Source: Actinomycetes bacterium
GTDB lineage: Bacteria; Actinomycetota; Acidimicrobiia; Acidimicrobiales; Bog-793
Direction of reading: 5' to 3'
Assembly (NCBI GenBank): GCA_021796535.1
Contig: JAKABW010000003.1
Coordinates: 1-53,028, forward strand
DNA length: 53,028 bases
The notes below the pieces were generated by a model. It was given only the letters and a program-made list of their open reading frames with translations, was not told where the DNA came from and made no database searches. The translations under genes and the position numbers were made by a program. Position 1 is the first letter of the stretch, and each line of letters starts with the position of its first letter. Of this stretch, positions 6,363-16,300 are shown in pieces.

Positions 6363-7493
6363 TCAAAAACTCTGTCTCTGGAAAGTTACGAGATTTTTGG
6401 CATCAAGTAATTTTTGAAGTAGAGTTGAAATAATATGAATACGTCTGTTTTTTATGACTGCAGATAGATTATGCATAACCCAGAATTGTGTGGCTTTTAT
6501 ATTATTGGGAGCCCCGTGAACATCTTGCGTATGGCGTCCATAAAAATATCTGCATGCCTCTGAAGCAATGTCGTAATCGCTTGCCGGAATAATTTCGTCA
6601 AATCCACACCGCATATAATTGATTCGTGCATTTACAGAAGATAAATCCACATCCGATAAGACAAACGATTTTAATATCTCTGGAAGTTTATTACCGTTCA
6701 CCCCTATCAAGTGGGACAAGATGTCAAGCGTCAGACCGGGACAAGTATGCACTCCTGACAAAAAGAAATCCCGCACGGGAGCCCCTACTGTCGTAATTGA
6801 TTTGATGCGGTCATCCTTTGCCGCATAGCGAAGTGCTGCATGCCCCCCAAAGCTCATCCCGACAATATGGATATCGGTGTTGCTTTCTATAGCCAAGGCA
6901 TCCAGGAGTGAGGCAAACATTTCGTGACTGTCAGGGGAGTAGGAAATGCAGTTCTCCCCGACTCCCGGCATTTCCACCACAGCCATTCGCGTGGCGAAGA
7001 TTTTAGAAAATCCCAGAAATTGTCCCCATTGCTCTTTCGGGGACACGATCCCGCCTATAGCCAAAATGAGATTTTTGCCGGAATCGGCCCCCGCTACAGA
7101 AGCTTTTTTATTCAATGTAAAATCTGTGACATAGGCGGTAAAATTACCTTGAGGACTTTTTACTGTCAAATCTTGAAAGTTCCCGTACTCCCCGCGCAAC
7201 GATCTAAATATCTGGCGTGAAAATTGGTCGCAACGATATCTCTCCGGGTCACACGGATACGGAAAACGCCCCATCACGGCACAGCGCAGTGCTTCTTTAT
7301 GTTTGCCGGATAAAAATAAATTTTGTGCTTCCCGATGCCATTCAAAACCCCAGGTCCTTTTGCCGACACCAAAAGGCTCGGATATGCGATTAAGAACAGT
7401 TTTGCAATAACTTCTGCTTAAGCCCTGAGCTCTGGCATGTAAAACAGAAAACTGTTTCAGCTCTTCCAAAGAAGCATTCATCCCGTGATTCAC
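6363..7493 (-). CDS. Alpha/beta hydrolase, candidate tetronate acetate-eliminating enzyme
   Basis: This 376-residue protein has a helical N-terminal lid region (about 1-105) and then a hydrolase core. The nucleophile elbow is GMSFGGHAAL with Ser214, and GAPVRDFF and the late segment YGRHTQDVHG are further landmarks. This layout resembles the FrsA/Ayg1 group. Tetronate clusters encode an alpha/beta hydrolase (AbyA5, Agg5, QmnD5) that removes acetate from the O-acetylated intermediate to make the exocyclic methylene. This gene is the only candidate for that step besides the thioesterase. Assignment rests on context and fold, not on a specific motif. The GTG start overlaps the monooxygenase stop (GTGA). 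An ATG at 7481 is an alternative. Confidence 0.7.
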   Translation of the reverse strand: MNHGMNASLEELKQFSVLHARAQGLSRSYCKTVLNRISEPFGVGKRTWGFEWHREAQNLFLSGKHKEALRCAVMGRFPYPCDPERYRCDQFSRQIFRSLRGEYGNFQDLTVKSPQGNFTAYVTDFTLNKKASVAGADSGKNLILAIGGIVSPKEQWGQFLGFSKIFATRMAVVEMPGVGENCISYSPDSHEMFASLLDALAIESNTDIHIVGMSFGGHAALRYAAKDDRIKSITTVGAPVRDFFLSGVHTCPGLTLDILSHLIGVNGNKLPEILKSFVLSDVDLSSVNARINYMRCGFDEIIPASDYDIASEACRYFYGRHTQDVHGAPNNIKATQFWVMHNLSAVIKNRRIHIISTLLQKLLDAKNLVTFQRQSF

Positions 7494-8773
7494 TCCTCTG
7501 CGGATAAAGGCAGTTCGGCAGACATTGCATGGCGCTTGATCTCTATATACTCTTTGATCAGACCCTCCCGTTGCTCGGCGTAATACAAGTCACCCCATAT
7601 TTTCCTTTTTGCCTTACCGGATGCATTCATTCCCCTGTAAAGGAGACGCCTCCCCAAAGCAGAAAATAACCCATTTGCCTTGAAAAGAGCTTCCTGGCGC
7701 AATTGCAACCGCCGTGCCCTTTCTATCGAATGTTCGCGTTCTTTTTGAAAGTTTGCCAAAATTTGTTGCACCGTCTCGGAGTCTTGCCCGATGTCATCTT
7801 TTATAAGGAGTGCCAGCAGCGCCGCGTCACAGATGGCATGACTGATGCCTTGACCCAGAATGGGCGACAGAGTATGAGCCGCATCGCCGATAAGTATCAA
7901 ACCGGGTATATGCCATGTCTTGACGTAAGTAGTAAAAATATTGAGTACCCGGGTATCGGCCCAGGAGGTAATTTCCTCTCTTGCCACGGGAAGCAATGTC
8001 GGAATCAGACTGCCGATGACGTCGTGAAGAGCGGTAATGTCGTTGGAACGCATCTCCTTTAAAGAACCTTTGGGAATATTGATCCCCACTCTCACCAAAT
8101 TTGGCACCGTGGGTATTGCCACGGCTTGTTGGTTGCCTTTTAAACTGACTCTGTAGAACAACGGGTCGGCTTTCCATGCGTCCGGATAGGTCATTTTGAA
8201 CCACAAAAAGTCGCGCTCCAACGGCAATTCGCGATACTGAATTGCGGAAAGTTTGCGAACCGTACTGTGCCTGCCGTCTGCCCCTACGGTGAGCCGGGCA
8301 TAAAATTTCTCTTTATAACCGTCTTGACCGGAAGCCAAAACTCCCGTGACGCTTCCGTCTTGGCTTCTCAACAATTGTACGGCCCGCATATTTCTGCAGA
8401 CCAAGCAGTTGCTTCCCTCTGCAACCAATGCTTCGAGTCCGGCCAGGAGAAGGTGCTGGGGCATCTCTGCCGGTTTTGTTTCGGGATAGGAAAAATCCCC
8501 AAAATTGATACTGAGCACTTGCTTGCCTGCATCGGACAAGCGCAATCCGGTAACTTCCAACGTCTCAAAAGGAGCTATGGCATCCAGAATCCCCAGATGC
8601 CGTAAAACCCAGACGGCATCGGGAGCTATGGACTCACCTCGAAATTCGCTGTGAGCCGACGCTCTGGCATCTATAACCACACAGCTCAAACCCACACGTG
8701 CGGCAAAAGCCGCCAAAGTCATGCCGGCCGGCCCGCCGCCGACTATACACAAGTCATATTTATTTTCTGACAT
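7490..8773 (-). CDS. FAD-dependent monooxygenase (PHBH-like)
   Basis: This 427-residue flavoprotein monooxygenase is of group A. It has the Rossmann motif VGGGPAGMT at residues 11-19, the middle motif VGADGRHSTVRK (DG fingerprint), and the GD motif IGDAAHTLSPILGQG in the last third, where FAD ribityl contacts lie. No membrane anchor is seen. Such enzymes hydroxylate or epoxidise aromatic and polyene substrates using NAD(P)H. In this cluster it probably oxidises the acyl chain or the tetronate ring; the site cannot be told. It overlaps the PPTase gene by one base (TAATG). It separates the E2-like gene from the hydrolase, which are usually adjacent in tetronate clusters. Confidence 0.9.
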   Translation of the reverse strand: MSENKYDLCIVGGGPAGMTLAAFAARVGLSCVVIDARASAHSEFRGESIAPDAVWVLRHLGILDAIAPFETLEVTGLRLSDAGKQVLSINFGDFSYPETKPAEMPQHLLLAGLEALVAEGSNCLVCRNMRAVQLLRSQDGSVTGVLASGQDGYKEKFYARLTVGADGRHSTVRKLSAIQYRELPLERDFLWFKMTYPDAWKADPLFYRVSLKGNQQAVAIPTVPNLVRVGINIPKGSLKEMRSNDITALHDVIGSLIPTLLPVAREEITSWADTRVLNIFTTYVKTWHIPGLILIGDAAHTLSPILGQGISHAICDAALLALLIKDDIGQDSETVQQILANFQKEREHSIERARRLQLRQEALFKANGLFSALGRRLLYRGMNASGKAKRKIWGDLYYAEQREGLIKEYIEIKRHAMSAELPLSAEE

Positions 8774-9534
8774 TACGATACATTTCCGATATCATCAAAA
8801 CCTTCCAAAAACAAATTTTTGCTCATAAACTGCTTTACAAAACGCGCTTTGTCGTGCGATATTTTGACAAAAGATATTATGAAACCGGGAATTGCATCAG
8901 ACCAGGTGACAACGTCATCCGGTGATTCATCTCTAAAGGCGTCATCAGTAAAACCGATATGGCCGGATGGCCAGCCCGGTCTTACAATGACTTTACGAAA
9001 AGGCAGATTTAAACCAAGGCCTATGGCTTTGGCATATGCCTCTTTGGCCGTCCATAGCCGGACTATAGAGGACAAACGTTTCTCGGGAACGATTGTCTCG
9101 ACCCAAGAGCGCTCTTCCTCCCTGCTCCAAACATGAAACGATTTCTCCAGCAAACGCCGATTGCAAGGTTCTATGTCAATACCGACAGAACCATACAGCG
9201 CGGCTATAACGGCTACTTTCCCTCCCGAATGGGATAAATTGACGTCCCCTATGCCGATTCTGGGGCGCCCATAATGATCCCGAAACAGAGACGACTCCAA
9301 AGGAGCGTTGCCTGTTTTGCAAGCAATGTCTTGAAGGTAGGCGGCGGATCTGTGTAAAAGAAACGAGGCCAGTTGTCTCTCGGCAATTGAAATTCTGTCG
9401 GCAAGGGGTAAATAACCGAACCAATCTCCGATTTCGGCGCAGAGAAGTCCCTGGCCGCCGCCCAGGGCATCGGTAAACCGCTCCCACCCATCGCCGTTCG
9501 GACGCACAAAGGAAGGCACGACATCAGAAGGCAC
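8773..9534 (-). CDS. 4'-Phosphopantetheinyl transferase (Sfp type)
   Basis: This 253-residue PPTase has the family core VGIDIEP (Asp120), Glu in REEERSW, and WTAKEAYAKAIGLGL (Trp161, Lys164, Glu165, Lys169). Together these bind CoA and Mg. The N-terminal half (PRIGIGDVNLSHSGG near 91-105) matches the Sfp P1/P2 regions. It would add the phosphopantetheine arm to the two free ACPs and the PKS ACP of this cluster. The GTG start has GAGGTGA just upstream, inside the end of the E2-like gene (11-base overlap). Cluster-borne PPTases are common when the host enzyme does not serve secondary metabolism. Confidence 0.92.
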   Translation of the reverse strand: MPSDVVPSFVRPNGDGWERFTDALGGGQGLLCAEIGDWFGYLPLADRISIAERQLASFLLHRSAAYLQDIACKTGNAPLESSLFRDHYGRPRIGIGDVNLSHSGGKVAVIAALYGSVGIDIEPCNRRLLEKSFHVWSREEERSWVETIVPEKRLSSIVRLWTAKEAYAKAIGLGLNLPFRKVIVRPGWPSGHIGFTDDAFRDESPDDVVTWSDAIPGFIISFVKISHDKARFVKQFMSKNLFLEGFDDIGNVS

Positions 9535-10279
9535 TGCTCACCTCGGACAAATTTAGAATTGATCTTATCGCATCATGCATATCGGTCATTATTGCCGCTG
9601 CTTCTGCCCCGTCAATAACCCTGTGGTCAACCGTCAGGCTGAGAGGAAGAACATAACAGTAACAATCGCCGGCCGACAGATCGCTTATTTTATAAGCTTG
9701 TCCCACGCCGAAGGTCAACGCCGTACCGCCGTAACCGAAAAAGTTTTTTATCGGAGCGTGTCCAAGAGTACTGACAGCCACCGTACCGAGTATCTTTTGA
9801 CGGGCTCTTGCATTTCTTGCGGCAAGAGCGAATGCCATTTTCCCTATATAAAATGGCGCTTTCTGCAGGCGTATGGCGCCGGTAAATTCCGGCACATCCA
9901 AAATATCGTCATTTTTAATCCGATACAGAAATTCTTCTATCTCTTTGACGGTCATTTTCTCTGCCTCTGGCATTACGGCAGACAGTACGACTCTCACGTT
10001 ATTAATTGTGCGGTCAACGGTAAATTTGATTGCTATATTTTGATAGCGGATAATATATTTTAAAAACTTGCCCACAAAGTAGGCATTTGCACCGGGGTGC
10101 TCTTGGAGCACTTTGGCTGCCCCTGAAGCCACAACGGCCGTCCAGGGAATCTTTTGGTCATATGGCTGTAAAAATGGTATTTTTACTTCGGTGCTCAGAT
10201 AAAACAGCGGCACATTATTCATATGTGAAAGAAAATGCAGAGTGTGACGCCGCTCTTTCGGAAACGATAATTTTTCCAC
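9524..10279 (-). CDS. Stand-alone E2-type acyltransferase (AbyA4/Agg4-like)
   Basis: This 251-residue protein corresponds only to the catalytic domain of 2-oxoacid dehydrogenase E2. The active-site motif DHRVIDGAEAA lies near the C-terminus (His219, Asp223). There is no lipoyl domain and no E1/E3-binding domain. In agglomerin, abyssomicin and quartromicin clusters the equivalent free domain acetylates the primary hydroxyl of the tetronate before elimination. The gene order KAS III, FkbH, ACP, E2 is the same here, which makes that role likely. The GTG start overlaps the ACP stop (TAGTG) and has GGAGG upstream. A real dehydrogenase complex is excluded by the missing partners. Confidence 0.85.
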   Translation of the reverse strand: MEKLSFPKERRHTLHFLSHMNNVPLFYLSTEVKIPFLQPYDQKIPWTAVVASGAAKVLQEHPGANAYFVGKFLKYIIRYQNIAIKFTVDRTINNVRVVLSAVMPEAEKMTVKEIEEFLYRIKNDDILDVPEFTGAIRLQKAPFYIGKMAFALAARNARARQKILGTVAVSTLGHAPIKNFFGYGGTALTFGVGQAYKISDLSAGDCYCYVLPLSLTVDHRVIDGAEAAAIMTDMHDAIRSILNLSEVSSAF

Positions 10280-10503
10280 TATGCCTCCTCCATTACCGCA
10301 AGCAGGTCACCAACGGTAAGCGCCGTGAGAAGTTTGTATAGATTTAAGCTCTTTCCCGTTTTGCCTTCGGTTATCGAAGATAACCTCAGTAGGGTAACCG
10401 AATCCCATCCGTCAAGAAGATACAGATCTGCATCTCTTGGCAAGGAAAGTAAATCGATTCCGCATTCTTCTTTTATGATATTGATCAACAGTTCTTTCAT
10501 CAT
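10279..10503 (-). CDS. Acyl carrier protein, predicted glyceryl carrier
   Basis: This 74-residue carrier protein has DGWDSVTLLRL, with Ser35 as the phosphopantetheine site. It sits directly after the FkbH-like gene with an ATGA overlap and before the E2-like gene. That is the place of RkF/AbyA3, which carries the glyceryl unit made from 1,3-bisphosphoglycerate. It is short but complete, with helices I to IV recognisable. It differs from the second ACP (16364-16609), whose motif is YGIDSVHAL, so the two probably have different partners. Confidence 0.85.
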   Translation of the reverse strand: MMKELLINIIKEECGIDLLSLPRDADLYLLDGWDSVTLLRLSSITEGKTGKSLNLYKLLTALTVGDLLAVMEEA

Positions 10504-12329
10504 ATTTCCGCTTTTACATCGAGATGATCGGGAAAAGATTGCTCGGATGCTGCAGATAAGAAGAAAAGAGAGGCAACCGATTCACTCTTTTCAAAATGAT
10601 GCACCATAAACAGCTCTTTCACTCGTGCGTTTCGTGCCGTTTCCACGAATACAGCCTCAATGTGTTCATAGCCGCGCCGGATTCCATAATTGATGGCCGT
10701 ACATAGCATGGCTTCCTCAAGGCCGCGAGAGAAAACCCTGCAGCTGAGAATCATGTTGGAAATCCGAAGACAGTCTTTGCCTTCTTCCAGCATCATCATC
10801 CCGACCATGCCATAACTGCCGAAGCGGTCCTCTGCCTCAATTGCCAGTAATTTTCTTTTTCCTTCGGCCGTCCATTTGCTCAGTTCTGCCGCGTCCATCC
10901 GCAACATTGCAGAATGAAACTGGTTGGTTCTGAGAGACAGCTGGGATAACCTGGCCATATCCGATTGGGTTGCATCACGTATGGATATTTTAATTGACAG
11001 CGACAAAAGAAAATCTTTTGTGTCATGAGCGGAATTTGCCACAGCCCGGCGCTCGGATTCTGCCTGATACATGGCAGTACGCTTTACGTCTTCGGAAGTG
11101 ATCTCCGTCGTGGCAAAAGGATCGTGAAGAATAAGGATATCGGCAAATGCAGCCGGATCCCCTGCCAGGTCGGGCACCACAACACCCGGGTGGCGCTCGC
11201 GCATCGCACCGCGCTCTGCAATATGGTCATCCAAAAAAGCAAAAGCTTCAACGGCAATATTGAGAGAATCAGCCACTTTTTCCAAAGACCATTCCTTGGG
11301 ATTCCAACTTGCTTCAATGGCGACAAAATCTTTTTCCGTCAAAATCATTCCCGGGGCATATCTGATGCCGGAGACGGCATTGTCCAAATCATTCTTTGTC
11401 AGGGCCGCCAATACAATTCCTTGAGTCTCAAATTGCTTTAGAAGCGCCTGCATCCGGAAATGTCCCGCTCCCCGCAAGCTGACGCCTGCGTCCAGGGACT
11501 CCGCTCCGTCTTCACCGACAACGCCTGCCCACAGAGTGCCGTCTAGGTCAACTCCCAAAGCTTTGTGGACGGCTCCCGCACCGGCCGATACTATGGTTGC
11601 GGCCTCGAAAGCTATTTCTACAAGCTGGCAGTCGCTTAGGGGCATTCTTGCATATGTCAAACGTTGCGATTCTTGGATAACTTCTGTCCGGCGCAAAGCG
11701 GGAGGAGTGATGGCGGCAACATTGGCCATGCCGGATACGAGTTGGTATACGTTTGCATACAGCCGGTACAAAGCGGCATTTACTTTTGCGCGGTCTGCCA
11801 CCGAAATGAGCTGCTTCGTAAAGCGTAAATCCTCGGGGGGAAGCGAAATAATGAGCACGGAATCCGTATGAGAGTTATGCCTCTCTATCATTGACGAAAT
11901 ATCTTCAAAAAGTATTTCCAAAGAAGACAGGGCGTCCCGCAAGGCAAACGGACTCGGCAAACGCGAAAATATGGCGTCTACGCCCATAATGCAAACTACC
12001 GCCGCGGCTTTGTTCGCGTATATGGGACTTTCCGGATTGCCTACATCAAACAGATACTGACCGTAATCGCTGGCAAACGGCAGAGGTTTCATCCCGCGGG
12101 CACTAAATGCCCCGACAAATGCGTCAATGGCAAGCTTGGGATTGAAAGAAGCCGTGAGTGCGATTTCCACGCTTTTTGCTTTTTCCGACCCGGCGACGGG
12201 CAGCACACCCTTTGAACGCAGCAGACGTCCGGCGCGCACCAAGTCTGTTGCCTCAAGACTCAAAAGCCAATTTTGCAGTTCTCCCCAATTTGACTTAGAT
12301 TCCAACAAACCGGGAAGATCGGCAAGCAT
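10500..12329 (-). CDS. FkbH-like glyceryl-ACP synthase
   Basis: This 609-residue protein has a HAD-type domain opening GVDLDGTLWAGVVGEDG (Asp261, Asp263). LTKNDLDNA and AFLDDHIAERGAMRE follow, the standard FkbH set. An SGNH-like N-terminal part covers about 1-240 and a GNAT-like C-terminal part about 450-609. The enzyme takes the C3 unit of 1,3-bisphosphoglycerate, removes phosphate and loads glyceryl on an ACP. The ATG at 12329 is chosen because it overlaps the KAS III stop (TGATG). The longer open frame, to 12587, is only a shadow within that gene. It is followed at once by its likely carrier protein. Confidence 0.9.
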   Translation of the reverse strand: MLADLPGLLESKSNWGELQNWLLSLEATDLVRAGRLLRSKGVLPVAGSEKAKSVEIALTASFNPKLAIDAFVGAFSARGMKPLPFASDYGQYLFDVGNPESPIYANKAAAVVCIMGVDAIFSRLPSPFALRDALSSLEILFEDISSMIERHNSHTDSVLIISLPPEDLRFTKQLISVADRAKVNAALYRLYANVYQLVSGMANVAAITPPALRRTEVIQESQRLTYARMPLSDCQLVEIAFEAATIVSAGAGAVHKALGVDLDGTLWAGVVGEDGAESLDAGVSLRGAGHFRMQALLKQFETQGIVLAALTKNDLDNAVSGIRYAPGMILTEKDFVAIEASWNPKEWSLEKVADSLNIAVEAFAFLDDHIAERGAMRERHPGVVVPDLAGDPAAFADILILHDPFATTEITSEDVKRTAMYQAESERRAVANSAHDTKDFLLSLSIKISIRDATQSDMARLSQLSLRTNQFHSAMLRMDAAELSKWTAEGKRKLLAIEAEDRFGSYGMVGMMMLEEGKDCLRISNMILSCRVFSRGLEEAMLCTAINYGIRRGYEHIEAVFVETARNARVKELFMVHHFEKSESVASLFFLSAASEQSFPDHLDVKAEI

Positions 12330-13342
12330 CACTCCACCTCCATGGCAAATACCGCTTGGATCCACTTGCTTGATTCGATTGCCATGCCGATCCCGCGCGA
12401 TCCGCCTGTCATCGATTCGAGCGCTCTGCAAATCTGCAAAAACGGAAGGGCATTGCCGCAATTTCCCGTATCGGCGACACAACTGATTTCCGTGGCATGA
12501 TCCAATCCAAAAGAAGACACTATACGTTCCGTCATCAGACCTGAGAGTTGCGGGGGAAAGAGGTGAGTGACGTCTTCGGGATGCCATGACAGGCAGTCCA
12601 GCCCGTATTGAAGAGCCTCTTTGGCCAGAATGGGGACATTTTTCTCGATGGCTTTATAATCTTCTTTGAGGGCAATCCTGTCCTCCAGACGGTCCCCCAA
12701 ACCAAACCAGTCAATCAGCTGCCCGGGAGGCCGGCCCAAACCCACAAAACGATGAGAAAGAAGCGGAATGCGGCATCCCGGCATATCGTCGTCTGTCAAT
12801 ATGAGAGCTCCGGCGCCGTCACCGAATAACACATAATTGACCAATTCGCTTTGTGGCACGGATGAAAAGTCTCTGCCGTGCACATAGTGCTTTGTGCACA
12901 CGTCGGCGCCTACGGCCAAAACCGAGGACGCTCTTTTGGCCAGCAGCATATCGCTGGCAATTTGCAAAGCCTGAATGGATCCGGCGCATCCGGATTGAAC
13001 CTGCAGAATTGGGATTCCCACAATACCCAAAGCATCTGCCAATTCGGTTGCCACTGTCGGCATCAGATATTTGGGGGTTGCCGTCGACAGAACTATTGCC
13101 TCCACCTCATGGGGTTCCATCTGTGCATTCGCAAGAGCCGAATGCGCTGCCTCTATGGATATATCGAGGATGTCTTCAATGACTTTCCCCGTGGATACGT
13201 CCATACAGAAATGTCGTGTTTTGGTACCGACAAAGCGTTCCGTCCACTCGGCCGGAAGACCCCAGCAATTTTCCAATTCCATATTTGTGACAGGCAAGCC
13301 GGGCAGGTACTCTCCCGCTCCCGCTATGCGCGGTTTAAACAT
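12329..13342 (-). CDS. KAS III-like tetronate-forming synthase (RkI/AbyA1-like)
   Basis: This 337-residue thiolase-fold enzyme has the nucleophile in QSGCAGSIQAL (Cys119), a His in VTHLFPPQLSGL (His260) and the Asn in TGNCGNALP (Asn294). The usual HQAN motif is changed to HLFPPQ. In tetronate pathways a KAS III homologue joins glyceryl-ACP to a PKS-bound beta-ketoacyl chain and helps close the ring. The placing between the PKS and FkbH genes supports this over a fatty-acid initiation role. The ATG at 13342 has GGAG upstream and overlaps the PKS stop (TGATG). Confidence 0.88.
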   Translation of the reverse strand: MFKPRIAGAGEYLPGLPVTNMELENCWGLPAEWTERFVGTKTRHFCMDVSTGKVIEDILDISIEAAHSALANAQMEPHEVEAIVLSTATPKYLMPTVATELADALGIVGIPILQVQSGCAGSIQALQIASDMLLAKRASSVLAVGADVCTKHYVHGRDFSSVPQSELVNYVLFGDGAGALILTDDDMPGCRIPLLSHRFVGLGRPPGQLIDWFGLGDRLEDRIALKEDYKAIEKNVPILAKEALQYGLDCLSWHPEDVTHLFPPQLSGLMTERIVSSFGLDHATEISCVADTGNCGNALPFLQICRALESMTGGSRGIGMAIESSKWIQAVFAMEVE

Positions 13343-16300
13343 CAAATACTCCTCTCCGGGGTAAGACTGTCGGCATCTTTGACAAGAAATTTTTCAAGGT
13401 AATCGGCGCACTCTCCCACCGTTGTCAGGTGAGGCAGCAAATCCGCAAATGCGATGCCGCCCAATTCCGGTATGCGCTCCACAAGCAGTTCTCTCAGGTA
13501 TACGAGGGCAACCGAATCAAGACCAAGCTCCTCCGATAAGCGGACGTCACGTCCTATGTGTGCCGCCGGAATCGGGGAACTGGCTTTCAGACACGACACC
13601 AATATCCCCAATACCGCGGCAGGGGGATTTTCACCCCGATTTATATCGGCGTTGCCGGATGCGCAAGCTTTTTTTTCATCAGGCACGGACGCCATGGCGT
13701 CGGTAAAAGAGGAGGTCTCCTCCTCCGGTTGGCAAACCTCACCGCCGTATTGACTCTCGCCGTCCCCGCTCTCCAAAGTTTCAAGACGGGGCAGGATACG
13801 TTGCAAAGGATACCGGTGAAGCGGAAAAAAATCCGATCTGGTACCGTGAAGCCGAACGGCGTGACGCCCGGAGGCCAAAAAATCCCAATTGGGCATCACT
13901 CCCATTTCATACAAGCGTGCTATCCCGGATAGCAGGCTATCCGTATCTGTCTTTTTGCTGCCACAGAAATTGACTGTTGTGGCCGAGGGATCTGTCTTTT
14001 TTACAAGTCCGCTCAACGTAGACCGGGGTCCTATCTCAATAAAATGCGTTACGGACATCCCGGAGGCCAATTTGACGACATCGCCGAACAACACCGGTTT
14101 GACGAGTTGGTCAGACCAGTGCGAAACGGGAAGCTTTCCGGCAACAACCTCACCCGTCACCGTTGAAAGCAATGCCGGAAAAGAACCAAATGATACTTTT
14201 TCTTCCCTTACATTCAGCGTGCCAAGACTTTTCAGCAAATCTGATGCCGCGTTTGTCATGTGATGGCTGTGAAATGCCCTATGGGTTCTCAAAACGGTAG
14301 TACGTAAGCCTGCAACTTTAAGACGGTTCTCGATATCGCATATGGCGGCATAGTCCCCGGATAAAACTATCTGAGACGGAGAATTATGGGCGGCGATAGA
14401 GACACCCTGTGAATCTTCCAAGTATACAGATACCGTATCGTATGGGGCATGTACCGCCAGCATGGCGCCGTCGACCGGAGCTTTGTTCATATACAAAGAT
14501 CTCCCGGCAACTATCGCCGCAGCCGTGTCCAAGTCTATGAGATTTGCCAATGTTGCCGCGGCTATTTCCCCCAAGCTATGCCCAAAGAAAAACCCCGGCG
14601 TTATCCCCGCGTTTATTAGGCCGGATCCCAAGGCGTATTCAAAAGCAAACAGAGACGACTGCGTGGACCATGTGCTGCCCGGATCCGTCAATTCCATGCC
14701 TTCTGATGCTTTACCCAATGCTCGCCATGCGTCGTGGTGGTGTTCGGCAAATAAAGGCCACTCGTCGCAAAGGCATGCCGCCATGCCGTCGTACTCATCC
14801 CCCTGTCCGGAGAACATAAAAGCGATATTGGAACTTTGCAGATTGCCCCCTTTGATCGGACCGGGATCGTTTGCTTTGTCCTTAAGTTTTCCGGCGATTT
14901 CTCTGTTCGTTTTACCCACGACGGCATACCGGTACTGCCATCCGGCATCCGTGCACCGGCTTGTCCATCCCAGATCGGAGGTACGGTATGGAGAACGCGA
15001 CAAAAGAGCGGCTTTGCCCGTTGCGGTTTCCCTGAGTCCGGCTTCGCTGGGGGCAGAAATCACATATATCTCGGACCGGGAATCCGCTTTGGCAGGCTTT
15101 TCAAGATAATCGTGACTTGCCAGCACGGCATGGACATTGCTGCCCCCGAGGCCGAAGCTGCTTACCGAACCTATGACGGTATCCTCCGACAATTTTTTCG
15201 GATATTTTGGTATTTCCAAAAAAGATTTACTCGCGTCAAGAGCGGAGGCTTCACCTTCTGCACACGGTGCCGGCGGCAATACGCGATGCGATACGGTGAG
15301 AGCGGCTTTTATAAAGCCGGCTATCCCGGCCGCCCCTTCCGCATGGCCGAAATTGCCCTTAATGGAGCCGATCGGCAACGGGCGACTGCGCGTGTCCCCG
15401 TTGTGTACGTCGGTTAGTGCATTGAGTTCTATAAGATCGCCCAAGCGCGTGCCCGTGCCGTGCGCTTCCAAAAAAGAAATGTCGTCCGGGTTGACGCCGG
15501 CCGTCTTGTAAGCATCTTGCATAACCCTTACTTGGGCCCACCGGTTGGGAGCCGTTACACCGTTTGCCCTGCCGTTATGGTTCACGGCAGTTCCCAAGAC
15601 CTTGCAATAAATCGGGTCCCTGTCGGCTATGGCATCCTCAAAACGCCGCAAGAAGACAACGGCTACGCCTTCGCTGCGCGAAATACCGTCAGCCTTACCG
15701 GTAAATGGCCGACACATGCCGCCGGCCGAAGACAGTCCGGCGGCACGATAAAAAGCGCCGAGCCCCTCCCCAAGCAAAAGATTCACGCCGCCAACCAGCG
15801 CATAATCGCATTCCCCGGCTTCCAAATCGCGATACGCATAATGCAGGGCCGTCAGAGACGAAGAGCACGCCGTATCGATGGCAACGCTCGGACCCGTGAA
15901 ATTCAGGCAATAAGAAACACGGTTGGCCACCATGCAAAAACCGCTTCCCGAACCGGAAAGTGCGGACACAAATTCAGGATTACATGTATGCCAAGCTGTC
16001 CACTCGCTGCTCATTAGCCCCATATACACCCCTGTCCTGGTGCCGGACATCCGACGCGGACTGTGGGAACCGTCTTCGATGGCTCGCCATGCGGACATCA
16101 ACACCAACCGCTGCTGCGGATCCATCAAGGCGGCTTCGCTCGAGGAAATCCCAAAGTACTCGGGATTGAACAGATCGGCGTGATCTAAAGTCGCTTCTCC
16201 GTGCTTACATCTCGCATGTTCTTGCGGCGGATCCGCACGATCCCGAACGGCAAAATTGTGCACTTTCCCTTCCAGGAGCATCCGCCAATATTGTTGCGGA

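Noticed and set aside
9524-10279. Part of a pyruvate or branched-chain dehydrogenase complex
   Set aside because: No lipoyl domain and no E1 or E3 genes nearby; the place after FkbH and ACP fits the tetronate acetyltransferase.
12330-12587. N-terminal extension of the FkbH-like protein
   Set aside because: It overlaps the end of the KAS III gene in another frame; the ATG at 12329 overlaps the stop as in the other genes of this operon.
12329-13342. Housekeeping FabH
   Set aside because: The HQAN motif is altered to HLFPPQ, and the gene is embedded between a PKS and an FkbH gene.
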